Part shown: positions 9,735 through 20,184 of the stretch, piece by piece
Layout: each line of letters begins with the position of its first letter
Position numbering within the stretch: the stretch's first letter is position 1
Source: Candidatus Mycoplasma haematohominis
Lineage (GTDB): Bacteria > Bacillota_I > Bacilli_A > Mycoplasmatales > Mycoplasmoidaceae
Reading direction: 5' to 3'
Assembly (NCBI RefSeq): GCF_902712995.1
Contig: NZ_CACTIB010000008.1
Location: 209,970 to 273,969, forward strand
Length of the DNA: 64,000 bases
Notes under the pieces: generated by a model
Told to the model about the DNA's origin: nothing
The model's input: the letters and a program-made list of their open reading frames with translations, nothing else
Database searches by the model: none
Position numbers and translations under genes: made by a program

Positions 9735-10643
9735 TTATCTAGGTCTGTAATTTAACTCTTCTGGAATCGGTTCTCATTTTTTCTGTTTTATTAGTCTTAT
9801 CTCATGTTTATATGGAGACATAGTCTTCTTTTTATTTTCTTTGGAAATTCAAAAAGGTGTTTCAATAATTATTGGCATATTAGCAAAGAAAGGATCATAA
9901 GCTCATTCTAAGAGTGGTTTAAATCCAATTTTTCCATATTCAAAATTAGCATGTTTGTCCTTTCTTCCTCCCCTTTCGCTAGTGGAATCGCCTAAGTGCA
10001 GTACTTTTACCCTATTTAATCCAATTATCGAATCTATCTTATTAAATAGATTGTCTCTATTTATAACATCGTACCCTGCGTCATGCATGTGCACAGTGTC
10101 TAAGCAAACGCCTAATTGCTTATGGTTATCGCATCCTTTTATTATTTCGCTTAATTCTTCAAATGTGCTACCTAATTGATTTTTCTTGCCTGGCATAGTT
10201 TCTAGACATATTGTCACATTCGTATCTTCTATTCTTTTTAGAACTATTTTTAAATTATTAATTAGCCTTTTCATCCCTTCTTCTCATGTTTGTTCTACGT
10301 GATAACCTGGATGTAACACAATGAAAGGGATTCCCATCTCATTTGTTCTTTTTACTTCTGAAACCATCTGGTCTATGTTGAAATCTTGATTTTCTGGTTT
10401 AGGATTTGCCAAATTTATGATGTATGGGGCATGCACAACACAGTTTTTGAAATCTATTCCATGTTTAAGTCCTAATTCTTTTGCTTCTTCCAAGAAAAGA
10501 GAGGAAATAGGTTCTCTTTTTTTGTTGTGTGGAGCTCCAGTGAAAATCATAAAAGTAGTGGCGCCGTTGTATATTGATTCCTCAACAACACCAACTAGGT
10601 ATCTGTTTTTCTTATTTAAAGAGATATGAGATCCTAAAAACAA
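9735..10643 (-). CDS. nfo: Endonuclease IV (AP endonuclease)
   Basis: The product is a 302-aa Zn-dependent TIM-barrel enzyme that cleaves at abasic sites in base-excision repair. Recognisable blocks are LGSHISLNKKNRYL at the N-terminus, CVVHAPYIINLANP, IVLHPGYH, VTICLETMPGKKNQLG, GVCLDTVHMHDAGYD and LHLGDSTSERGGRKDKHAN, which hold the His/Glu/Asp metal ligands. The start is TTG at 10643, chosen because the family begins M-x-LGSH; it overlaps the sufU end by 10 bases. UGA is read as Trp five times. Length is normal (270-300 aa). Confidence 0.94.
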
Positions 10644-11065
10644 CTTCTGCTATTTAACTCTTCAACAATAAGGTTACAACCTAGAAGTAAACATTCTTTT
10701 CTAGAAGGAAATTTTGAAAATTTACAAAAAAGCTTTAATTCTTCTGGAAGAGAAGGACTTGCTATACCTGTACTTAGCATTTTTCTGAAAGAAAAAAGAA
10801 TATTTAAAGCTTCATCTTTTGTTTTATTTTCTATTGAATGAAGAATGGCATTTATGCATGCTCTCGATAGCAGACATCCTCTGTGAGAGAAATAGATATT
10901 TGATATTACTGGTTCAACAGTAGCTATGCTTATTTCACATCAATCTTCACACATTGAAGTTTTTGATGCTCTAGTAGGAACATTTATGTAGGGTAATTTT
11001 TTTTCGTATTTTTTAGAAATTCCTAGATTGAATATCTTTAGTTTATTCAGATCTTGCTTCTTCAT
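10634..11065 (-). CDS. sufU: SufU/IscU-like Fe-S cluster scaffold protein
   Basis: The product is 143 aa. Signature residues are CEDW near residue 38, the HRGCLLSRACINAI block (consensus GxGCxIsxAS), and a C-terminal GCN segment, giving the three conserved Cys of the NifU-N fold plus the Asp. SufU-type proteins accept sulfur from SufS and often bind Zn. A SufS gene is not visible in this window. The gene starts inside the end of the upstream membrane-protein gene (28-base overlap) and its end overlaps the nfo TTG start. Confidence 0.8.
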
Positions 11066-11571
11066 TGTTCGTCTTTGAGCTTCGATCAGGTATTCAATAG
11101 TAAAGAATTTAATAATAAATTTTTACCACACTTTACTAATAGAGTCACTCTTACGAATAATCTAACCAGTATTTTTTTGATTTGAACAAATATGAGCAAG
11201 AAAATTAGTCTAGGGAAAAGTCATATCATTGTTCATAAAAAACAATAAAGACAGTTTTTTCAATTGAATTTTTCTATAGCTTCAAAAAGTTTTTGATTTT
11301 TTCTGTTGTCTACACTCTTAATGCCTAATTTATCTAGGAATTCCATGATTTTTTCTATGATGCTGTCTTCCAACTTATTCAGATTCATAATGTGAGCATA
11401 CTCACTCTTTGTAATCCTTATAAATCCATGATACATGTAAAGGGAATTAGCCCAAAACATGATTATGACTCCGGCATAGGCAAAAAAGTCCATGCCAAAG
11501 AGCGCGTCTCTGACGACTAATAAATCATAATTATTTGTTCCTCTAAATGGTATTGATCTAAGAATAAACAA
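11038..11571 (-). CDS. Hypothetical membrane protein (177 aa)
   Basis: Not recognised. The order is: a hydrophobic segment at about residues 30-50 (AYAGVIIMFWANSLYMY), a charged cytosolic stretch (LEDSIIEKIMEFLDKLGI), then a second strongly hydrophobic region (WTMIWLFPRLIFLLIF) and a basic C-terminus. The C-terminal part depends on six UGA Trp codons; in the standard code it would end after 103 residues. The start is a TTG; no ATG is available after the in-frame stop further upstream. It overlaps sufU by 28 bases, longer than most overlaps here. Confidence 0.55.
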
Positions 11572-11612
11572 TCAACCTAGCTGAATTATATAAATAGTGA
11601 ACTATTAGTTTT

Positions 11613-11900
11613 TTAATCTTCATTATTTTTCTTTATTGGTATTCCGTAGGAGTAAGGATTTTCTCTGAAGAATGCCTTTTTTAATTTTTGAAAGTCGATC
11701 ATTTTTTTTAGAGGAAGTTTTTTTAACAAGTGAATATTTCTAATTTCTATTTCTAAAAGTTGATTGATTTTGACAAGTTCTATTAATTCTTCTCCGCTCA
11801 AATGGCATCTTTCTTCAGGTAAATGAATTTTTTTTAAATTTTCTCATCATGTTTTTGTTTTGTAGAAGATTAATACTTCAGGTGACTTTGGGCCAAACAT
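11613..11900 (-). CDS. Hypothetical protein (95 aa), first gene of the minus operon
   Basis: Not recognised. It is a small, charged, mostly helical protein: SGEELIELVKINQLLEIEI followed by a basic LKKLPLKKMIDFQKLKK. Two adjacent UGA codons give KTWWENLKK. The ATG (MFGPKSPEVLIFYKT) directly abuts the ATG of the divergent C39 exporter (CATATG), leaving no intergenic sequence. A TTG at 11801 (giving 62 aa) is the alternative start and would leave room for promoters. Confidence 0.55.
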
Positions 11901-13973
11901 ATGAAGATTTATTACCAGACAAATAATAATGATTGCGGTATCGCGGTTACACAATCATTAATTCAACATTTTTTTCAAAAAGAGATTTCTAAAGAAGAAT
12001 TATTTCAAAAAGCGAACATAAAGGAGGAAGGACTTTCAATTTTAGATTTGGAGCTTCTTAATAAAAATTATGGCTTACATTTGGAAAGCTATTCTATGGA
12101 TTTTGATGAATTTAAAGAATATGAATCGCAAGATTATTTTGTTTTAGTAATAAATAGAAACGGAGAGAGGCATTACACCATTGCTAACAAGAAAGGAGAA
12201 AAAGTAACTCTTTTTGATTCTGCTCTTGGGCAAGTGGTTCTTTCTATAGAAGAAGTTAAAGAAATATGGTTGGACTTATTTATTTCTGTAAAGCCAATTC
12301 AGAAAAACCTTGCTGAAACTAATTATTTTTCTAAGAAGGAAAAAGTAAACGTTTCAAATGTATTTCTTCTTTTTGTAATTAATTTAGTTGTTTTATTTCT
12401 GTCTGTTACTAGTACATATCTAATTAGGTACAGCTTTAGTCATGTCCAGAGCAATCATGAATTATTTAATCTTTTAAAAGTTTTGTTTGTCGTTGTTTTA
12501 GTTTATGGAATATTTCATTTTGGAGAATTTTTAGAAGAGTTAATAGTTTGTGAAAATAAGAACAAGTATTCCAAAGATTTATATGGAGAATTAGTTGATA
12601 CCTTTAATAGAAAGAAGAACTCTTATTTTCACAAATTAGGAAAAAATCAATTTTTGTTACTTAAGGATCATATTGACTATATTTCCACATATCACTCAGA
12701 GTTCATAAATAAATGATTGATAAGTGTATTTACTTTAGTAGCAGTAAGCATATTTTTAATTTGTAATAGTTGATATTTTGTCATTCTGATTGTTGGATCT
12801 TTTTTAGTTCAGACAGTTTTTTGGAAATTATCTAAGAAGATTTATTTCAAGTATTTTCCTGTATTAAATGAACTTCAAAATGAAGGAAAGAGGCTTCTTT
12901 ATGCGCAAGAAAATTTATTAAAGCTAGAGGTAAACGCCTATAAATTAGGTTCTTTAGGAGAGAAGTGTAAAGAGAATTATTTTGGCGAATTAGATGTTCA
13001 CAAAGATTTAGATGTTAGGCAAAACATTTATTCCAAAATTAATTCTTACTTAAATAATCTAGTTTATGTATTTGTTTTTTCTTTAGTGGCCTACTATATT
13101 TTTGTTGGCGATTTAGATTTTGGTTACTTGATGATCATGAATCTTTTCTATTTTCATCTTGGAAAATCTTTTAATTCTCTAATTAATTACTACGGTTTTA
13201 GAGTGAAATATGACTACTCCAAAAAAATATATTCACAAATGTTGAATGTTGATACTTTTGATTTAGTTGTCCCTAATAAAGTAGAGATTCCTAAAAAGAT
13301 AGCTATCAAGAATTTATTTTTTTGTTTATCTGGAAAGGTTATTTTCAATGATCTAAATTTGGAAATAGTTCCCAATACTTTTATTTATGGACCAAGCGGT
13401 ACAGGAAAATCAATTCTCTACAAAATAATAGTTAAAAAATTAAATCCGGCAATTCCTTCTGTTTGGTTTGATGATCAGGAGACTTCTAGTATTGATGATT
13501 CATTGTTTAGAGAGTTGTGCATATATCAAATAAGTGATAGTTATATAGACCCTGGAGATTTAGACCTGGATTCATTTACTAAATTGTTCCCAAATTTAAA
13601 AAAATCAATATTAGAAATATGTAGTTCTATGAATTTAGATGTCTCTAGAAATATAGAAAGTTCCATGAATTTAAGTTCTGGACAAAGGCAATTAATAAAT
13701 ATTTTGTCTTTATTGAAATATAAAAATAAAGTTCTCTTGTTAGATGAAATAGCTTCTCATATAAATTCAGAAAACAGATTCAAGATTTATAAAGAAATAA
13801 TTCCTTTTATTTCATCTAGAAATTTTTTAATTTGTAGCGAGCATACACCTGAGCTAAAGGCTTTATTCTCTAACTCAATTGATTTATCCAGAGAGCATTC
13901 AAAAATTTCGAAAGAGATCTTTTTAGAAATTGCAAATGAAGAGAACCAACAAGTTTTTGAAAATTGAGAATAG
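11901..13973 (+). CDS. Peptidase C39-containing ABC exporter (bacteriocin/peptide-type)
   Basis: The product is 690 aa with three domains. The N-terminal C39 cysteine peptidase has the catalytic Cys in QTNNNDCGIAV (residue 12) and the His/Asp in ERHYTIAN and TLFDSALG. A transmembrane domain follows, from FLLFVINLVVLFLSV onward (about residues 155-430). The C-terminal ATPase has Walker A GPSGTGKS near 496, Q-loop WFDDQETSS, signature LSSGQRQ near 590 and Walker B VLLLDEIASH. Such exporters cleave double-glycine leader peptides and export the cargo in one step. UGA is read as Trp at least three times, including the penultimate codon. A one-TM protein follows. No double-glycine substrate is evident nearby. 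Confidence 0.9.
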
Positions 13974-13975
13974 AG

Positions 13976-14329
13976 ATGATTGATGTAGGAAATAAGGCTT
14001 ATTTGTTTTTATCTGGAGCAGCTTTTATTTTGTTGTCTGGACAAATGGTAAAGATCAATAAATATGAACATAATAGTTTGTTGAATATGAGTAATAACTA
14101 TGCGAAATTATTAGTTAAAGAAGATAGTTTTAAGAAGGCCAAGTTTAAGGTTAATGATCTCTTTGAATATTATTCAAACGGACAGTATTTAAGTAGATTG
14201 GTTGTTCATATAAATAAGCAAGTTGATCATTATGAGGTTATTTTCTCTAGGTCTTTAGATAATGTTGCTTTAGTTCCTATTTCTTATAAGGTTGGTACAA
14301 CAAATATATGGTCTGAAATATTTACTTAA
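13976..14329 (+). CDS. Single-TM protein following the C39 exporter (117 aa)
   Basis: Not recognised. One N-terminal membrane segment (AYLFLSGAAFILLSG, residues ~8-22) is followed by an extracytoplasmic-looking domain with FKVNDLFEYYSNGQYL and HYEVIFSRS. The start is 2 bases after the exporter stop, so the two are co-translated. By analogy with accessory proteins of peptide exporters it could be an export adaptor or be exported itself; this is inference from position only. Its stop overlaps the convergent flavin-reductase stop by 3 bases. Confidence 0.65.
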   Translation: MIDVGNKAYLFLSGAAFILLSGQMVKINKYEHNSLLNMSNNYAKLLVKEDSFKKAKFKVNDLFEYYSNGQYLSRLVVHINKQVDHYEVIFSRSLDNVALVPISYKVGTTNIWSEIFT

Positions 14330-14832
14330 ACAAAAATAGCTTTTACAAAGTTAGGAATTTTTTCTTCTGAGTATTCTTTGAAATTTATAAATTCAATATT
14401 TTCAGGTTCAAATATTTTCATAGTATTTAGAGCTGCTGGTTCCATGATTCTTTTATCTTTTTGTGTTGTGCTTGCTGAAATAAGGATTATTTTTTTATTT
14501 TTTAGAAAGTTTTTTTGTTTGAGGCTTAATCAATCAAGTATGTTTTTAAAAAATGCCGAGAAGTAACCATTATGCTCTGGAACAAAAAAGATTAAATGTT
14601 TAGGATCTTTTATGCATTTATAAATTTCTTCAATTTCTTTAGGTATTTGTTTTGAATCACACAATATCGGTGTAGCCTTAAATTTTTTTAAATCTAAAGT
14701 TTGACATTTGATTTTTTTTTGTTGTAAATAATTTAGACAATATTTATAAACTTTGGCATTTATAGAAGTTTCTCCTGAAGAGGCGGAAATCAGAAGCGTT
14801 GTATTATCAAAGATCTCGTTTTTTCATTTCAT
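14326..14832 (-). CDS. NADPH-dependent FMN reductase-like flavoprotein
   Basis: The product is a 168-aa flavodoxin-fold protein. Features: a first strand TLLISASSGETSINAKV (FMN phosphate loop), IFFVPEHNGYFSAFFKNILDWLS, which closely matches the family motif PEYNxSxPxxLKNxxDW, and KKIILISAST. The start ATG at 14832 (MKWKNEIFDNT) lies inside the last codons of the HAD gene in another frame (29-base overlap). Two or more UGA Trp codons, including the conserved DW, mean the standard code hides it. Likely role: flavin/quinone redox or thiol homeostasis. Confidence 0.8.
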
Positions 14833-15676
14833 ATATTGCGTCATGTACTGCTTCTCCTTTTTTGTTATCTACCTTAAATTGAATTTTGCTGTTGTCATAT
14901 TTCAAGTGATTTGGTTTTGCATCTAGATCTACTCCAACACCAAAAGAAACATTTTCGAGCGACATAATGTCATTTTGTTCATTTCCTATGGCAGCAAAAT
15001 CATTTACTTCAAGACCCATCTTGTTCGCAACTCTCTCTATAGCAAAAAATTTGTTTACGTCTTTATCAATGATTTCGATGTAATACTTGTTTCCGGATGA
15101 GAAGTAACATTTTTCTGCAAAAGACGCTTTTTCTAATTTCTTTTTACACTTTCTTACCCATGGAGCTCTAAGAATTATCATTATTTTTTGAATGTTTGAG
15201 CTATCGCTGAACATGCGAAGTTTTCTTTCCGGATATCTTTTTTTAAAGATTATTAAATAAAGCAGGAAAGAAAATATGTGATTAGAGTGATATAGTTCGT
15301 TTTGATTGTTTGTTACGAAGAAACTATATTTTTTCCCTTCTAAATAACTAATTATTTCGTTGCAGACTTCTGACTTGAAACACTGTCGAAAGATAGGATT
15401 TTCTAAATCTGTGGTTTTTAAGATAATTCCGCCGTTCATGCAGATCAAGTAAGGAATATCGTTTGTTGTCAAACCTTGATTACACAGATACTTAAATACT
15501 TCTTTAGTTTCCTCTACGTCTCTTCCTGTTGCTAGTATTATCTGGTTCTTTTCTTTTGAACAAAAATCTTTAATTGCTTTTATATTGTTTTCAGAAATTT
15601 TGGAATTGTCGTAGCAACCAGCTTTCAGCAGAGTTCCATCAATGTCAATAGAGATGCATTTAATAGTTTCAGACAT
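14804..15676 (-). CDS. HAD-superfamily hydrolase (Cof-type sugar-phosphate phosphatase)
   Basis: The product is 290 aa. Motif I is SIDIDGTLL (nucleophile Asp), motif II the ILATGR strand, and motif IV AIGNEQNDIMSLE near residue 240. A C2-type cap lies between; the protein closes with GEAVHDAIYEM. Length and motif spacing fit Cof/YidA phosphatases acting on phosphosugars or FMN-like substrates. The last codon before TAA is a UGA Trp. The ATG overlaps the gmk stop by one base (TAATG). Mycoplasmas usually carry several such genes; substrate unknown. Confidence 0.88.
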
Positions 15677-16242
15677 TACAACTCGCTCGTAATTATTTTT
15701 TTAAGTTCATTCACGGCTTTCTGAATATCGTCATTTACCACCTGGTATTTGAAATTGCTAGCTTCAATTATCTCTTTTTCCGCTTTTTTTAGTCTCATTG
15801 AAATATCATGGTCATCTTCCGTTCCTCTATTTCTTAGTCTTCTTTCCAATTCTGATAAAGAAGTTGGTAATATGAAAATAGAGACAACATCTGGATATTT
15901 CTCGACAATTTGGTTGAATCCTTCTGTTTCTATTTCAAGTAAAATATTAATTCCTTGACTCAATTTTTCTTCCACTCATTCTTTGGGAGTTCCGTAGTAG
16001 TTATCAAAGAAATGTGCATATTCTAACATTTGGCCATTATCTATCTTTCTTTGAAACTCTTCTTTGCTAATAAAAAAGTAATCTATTCCGTCTTGTTCTT
16101 CTGTTCTTTTCTTTCTTGTTGTGCAAGAAATAGAAAACATAAGATTAAGGCTGGAATCTTTTATAAGCTCCCCAATAAGGGTTTTTTTTCCAACTCCGCT
16201 AGGCCCAGCAATAAGAATTAATTTGCCTTTTTTTGATGCCAT
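15676..16242 (-). CDS. gmk: Guanylate kinase
   Basis: The product is a 188-aa enzyme that phosphorylates GMP to GDP in purine salvage. Features: P-loop LIAGPSGVGKKTL, the GMP-binding SCTTRKKRTEEQDGIDYFF, then EYAHFFDNYYGTPKE, and the lid DRRL-like region ELERRLRNRGTEDDHDI. One UGA Trp is read at 15976-15978. Start ATG at 16242. It leads a small minus-strand operon (gmk, HAD phosphatase, flavin reductase) divergent from ileS with a 38-base gap that must hold both promoters. Confidence 0.95.
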
Positions 16243-16280
16243 ATAAAAAAACTTTAAATATACCTAAAACCGATTTTCCG

Positions 16281-18913
16281 ATGAGAGCTTCGTTGCTTTC
16301 TAATGAAAAAAAGTTTAAATCTTTTTGATCCTCTCAGAATCTTTATGACCAGCTTTCTACCAGAAATAATGCTCCTTCTTTTATTTTGCACGATGGCCCG
16401 CCATATGCGAACGGAAATATACATTTAGGACATGCTTTGAATAAAGTTTTGAAGGATTTTGTTTTGAGGTTTAAAGCTATAAATGGCTTTTGTATTGATT
16501 ATTTGCCAGGGTGAGATACTCATGGCTTACCAATAGAAAATAAGGTAGAAAAAAAATTTAATTATGGAAAACAATCCGCTGTTGAAAAAAGAAAATTGTG
16601 CAAAGAGTATGCTCTAGAGCAAATATCTAAACAAAAAGAACAATTTCAAAGATTACATTTGTTAGCTGATTTCAAACGTTTTTACAGGACTTTAGATAAT
16701 TCTTTTATTGAGAATGAACTTGATTGCTTTTACCAATTTTTAGAAAGAGATCTGATTTATTGAGATTTAAAGCCTGTTGCTTGATCTTGATCATCTAGAA
16801 CAGCTCTAGCCGAATCAGAGATTATCTATAAGGAGGTAGAAACTAAAAGTATTTATTTTTGGTTTCCCGTTGTTTCTGATTGTCAATTAGAAAACGTTTC
16901 TATTAAGAAAGATGTTAGATTGTAGTTTGAACAACTACTCCATACACTCTTGAAGCTAATTTAGCTATTTGCGTTAATCCTGAATTTGAGTACGAATTGA
17001 TAGAAGATATTGAAACTAATCATCAGTATATTTTGCTTTCAGGAGCGGCAGATACATTAGGTTTTAAATTCAAAAAGATTTTTTCTTTAAAGGGAAGAGA
17101 GTTAAGAGATATTTGTTATCAGAACCCTATTACTAAAGAAATTGGAAAAGTAATAACTGCTGATTTTGTTGTTAAAGGAACAGGAACAGGATTAGTGCAT
17201 ACGGCTCCTGGTTTTGGCCTTGAGGATTACTATGCTTGTTTGAAAGAAGGGATAAGGATATATTCGGCAATTAAATCTGATGGTCATTTTGAATTAAATA
17301 CCAAGTTTGAACCTATAAATGGTTTGTTTTATTTGAAGGCTTCAGATGTGATTATTGAATGACTGAAGAGTAATGGCTATTTGTTTAAAGAAGAAGTTAT
17401 TAAACATAATGTTGGTCATGATTGAAGAACTGAAAAGCCATTACTTTATATGGCTTCTCCTCAGTGATTTATCAATATTTCGAAACTTAAGAATGATATA
17501 AAAGGGAAGATAAAAGGCCAAGTAAATAGTTTTCCGGGCTGATTAAGCGGAAAATTAGAGGATTTGATCTTAAGCAGAGAAGAGTGATGTTTATCTAGAC
17601 AAAGAGTTTGAGGAACTCCAATTCCTATTTTGTTTGACGAAGAAGGGAATCCAATATTAGATTTAAGACAAATTAGACACATAATAGAAATTTTTAAAAG
17701 AGAAGGGGTAGATATTTGGTTTGAAAAACCAGCAAATTATTTTTTACATCCGGATTTAGTTGAGCAATATGGAAGTAATCAATTATCTAAATCTACAGAT
17801 ATTTTGGATGTTTGATTCGATTCTGGTTGTAGTTGGAGGGTGTTGCAGGAAAGAGCTGATCTTTATTTAGAAGGGTTTGATCAATTAAGGGGTTGATTTA
17901 ATTCTTCTGCAACTATATCTATCATTTTGAATAATCGAACTCCTTTCAAAACTTTACTTAGTCATGGTTTTGTTTTGGATAAGGAAGGAAATAAGATGTC
18001 CAAATCTAAAGGAAATGTTGTTGATCCTATTGAGTTGATCGATAAGTATGGAACTGATGTTGTTAGGTTATGAATTGGCTTGAATAATTTTTTAGAAGAC
18101 ATAAAAATATCTCAAGAATCAATAGAAAATTCAGTTAGTCTTTACAGAAAAATTAGAAATACTGTATTTAGATATTCGTTGTCTTTATTGGGAACAAATT
18201 TTTCATTAGATGAGCAGGTACTTCAGAATTTAACTAAACCAGAAAATATATATATTTACAAGTTATTTAGAGATAGTTGAATACAAATAGAAAAATATTT
18301 GTCTGATTTCTTATTTTTTAAGGCCATAAAAACTAGTCTTAATTTTTTGAATACTTACTCTAGTTGATATTTGGAAATATGTAAAGATGTTTTGTATTGC
18401 GGAGATGTTAATTCTATTGAATACAAGGAGATTATCAATATAGTTGGAGAGGTATTTGAAAAGTATTTGTTTTTCTACAGTATATTTATTCCTCAAACAG
18501 CCGAAGAAGCTTGATCTTACTATAGTACAAAACAAACAAGTATTTTTTTAGAAAAGATTAAGCCTTTAACTAAGCTGGATAGGGAATATGAATTAAATGA
18601 ACAGGAATGAAATAAGTTTTGAGATCTAAAGAATGAAGTTTATATGAAGATAGAAGCTTTAAAGAATGAAGGGAGAATATCTGGTTCTGTAGAGGCAAAG
18701 TTGATTCTAGGAAAAGATAATTTAGTATCTGATTTAGATTTATTGAAATTGCTTAATATAGGTGAGTTAGATGTTATTGATGGCTCTGAAATACAAATAA
18801 GTAAATGCGAATTAGGTGTTTGCGAAAGATGTAAGAGACATAAGTCATGTTTGGATGGAAACAAATTGTGTTCTAGGTGTAGCCAAGTAGTGTATTCGCA
18901 ACAACATAGATAG
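16281..18913 (+). CDS. ileS: Isoleucyl-tRNA synthetase, interrupted by a 1-nt frameshift near 16922
   Basis: This is a class I synthetase of about 877 aa. Conserved blocks: HDGPPYANGNIHLGHALN (HIGH), PGWDTHGLP, then CP1 editing WTTTPYTLEANLAICV and GTGLVHTAPGFGLEDYY with its Asp, SRQRVWGTPIP, DVWFDSG, and NKMSKSKGN (KMSKS). A C-terminal Zn-like cluster CERCKRHKSC...CSRC follows. The first 640 nt are in one frame, ending KKDVRL then TAG at 16923. From 16925 the protein resumes one base earlier as VWTTTPYTL. Restoring one base would give RLxVWTTT, matching the family. An essential single-copy gene is unlikely to be dead, so sequencing error or programmed frameshifting are the alternatives. About 15 UGA Trp codons. 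Confidence 0.9.
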
Positions 18914-19961
18914 TTAGTATTATTGTTCCATTTGTGGCAATAATAGATGTTCTTCATTTCTTTCTATTCCAAAAGGTAAAGATAAATAAGAAGATAAGAA
19001 TTAGATTTAGTAATAGTCATATTGTTATTTTTTGAGAGGTTATTTCGTGTGTTCCTGTGTGGTGGAAATTTTGTTTGCCGAAAATAGTATTTAGAGAAAT
19101 TAGATTTGAATAGAAAGGAAGAGTTAAGTTAAATAGAGAAGATCCAAAGAAACCACTTACAGCCATTTGGTATCTTTTTTGTTTAAGAAGGAAATAAAGA
19201 ACTGAGAATTCTGGAGAAGAAGTAACAAAAGAAAGAAGAACTCCAAAGGAAGTGGATGGATCCATAGGGAATTTGGAAGCTAATTGAAAATTTATGCATG
19301 AGAAAGCTCCAAATAAACTTCAAAGAGATAATGTGATAATTACTAATGCAGGTTTTCCGCATTTGGTGAAATACTTGGGTTCTTCTTTTTCTGAGATAGT
19401 AGTAGTTGATGTATAGGTATATCTAATGTAGAAAAGCCAGATTCCTAAAAAGATAAGATTCAGCATACTGAATCCTCCAACTGTTAAATATTGAAAGATT
19501 AGAGGTCAAGAAAAAATAAATATCAGAATAGTGGTTTCTAGCATTAATAGTTTTCAGGAAAGTATGGAATCTTTTCAGAAGATGTCTACCATTTGTTGTA
19601 TGTCGTGGTCATTTTTTCTGATCTTGTAGTAGATGGCTAAACCTATCATTACTACAGCTAAGAATACAACTTGTCATATATTTGCTCCAGTTATGTTGTA
19701 GAAGCTTTCAGCAGAATTTATGGGGATAGTACTTGCGTTCCCGCCTAAGTAACTTCTATCTAATCATCCTGCACTTAGTGAATTAACAAATTCAGGGAAA
19801 GAAGTTCCTACAGATAGAAAGACAGCACCAATAAATGTTTCAGATAATTTGAACTTGTCCGATACCGCTTTTATAGCCTCTATGGCTCAAAACGCTGTTA
19901 CTAGGATCCCTAGAAAACAGAGTATGAAGAGAATTGAAGCAGTAGAAATATCTATTTGCAA
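18873..19961 (-). CDS. Ca2+/cation exchanger (CaCA/NCX family)
   Basis: The product is a 362-aa integral membrane protein with about ten hydrophobic segments. The two alpha-repeats of CaCA antiporters are visible: FIGAVFLSVGTSFPEFVNS (first) and GVLLSFVTSSPEFSVLYF with SGFFGSSLFNLTLP (second). Both contain the acidic residue of the G(T/S)SxPE ion-binding motif. Nearly all conserved Trp are UGA. The start is a TTG at 19961, since no ATG is available; tRNA-Trp lies 9 bases upstream on the same strand. The 3' end overlaps the convergent ileS end by 41 bases. Likely role: Ca2+ or K+/Na+-coupled extrusion. Confidence 0.82.
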
Positions 19962-19970
19962 ATTTAAAAA

Positions 19971-20046
19971 TGGCGGGGGTGGAAGGACTCGAACCCACAA
20001 CACGCGGTTTTGAAGACCGCTGTTCTGCCAATTGAACTACACCCCC
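19971..20046 (-). tRNA. tRNA-Trp (anticodon UCA, reads UGA and UGG)
   Basis: The cloverleaf is complete: acceptor GGGGGTG/CACCCCC, D-arm with GTTC/GAAC, anticodon stem GCGGT/ACCGC with loop CTTCAAA (anticodon TCA), and T-loop TTCGAAC. CCA is encoded. One weak pair is visible in the T-stem. UCA is the Trp anticodon of UGA=Trp organisms. tRNA-Sec also carries UCA, but the arm lengths here are ordinary. Confidence 0.95.
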
Positions 20047-20081
20047 CTTGTCTATCCTATAACAAATAGTAGACTAAAAAA

Positions 20082-20172
20082 TGGCGGAATAGAAAGGATT
20101 CGAACCTTCGCGTAACGTTAATTACCTAACAGCTTTCCAAGCCGTCCCCTTCAACCACTTGGGTACTATTCC
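20082..20172 (-). tRNA. tRNA-Ser (anticodon GGA)
   Basis: This is a class II tRNA of 91 nt with a long variable arm. Acceptor GGAATAG/CTATTCC, anticodon loop TTGGAAA in stem ACGGC/GCTGT, T-loop TTCGAAT, CCA encoded. It reads UCU/UCC. It lies 35 bases upstream of tRNA-Trp and 12 bases after the DHH gene stop, probably on one transcript. Confidence 0.96.
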
Positions 20173-20184
20173 GGGTTGTTTTCA

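Noticed and set aside
19840..20031. 63-codon minus-strand frame across the tRNA-Trp gene
   Set aside because: It overlaps a tRNA and the exchanger N-terminus in another frame; no RBS or motif.
19971..20046. Selenocysteine tRNA (anticodon UCA)
   Set aside because: Arm lengths are those of an ordinary tRNA and UGA is used at Trp positions throughout; no selenoprotein machinery seen.
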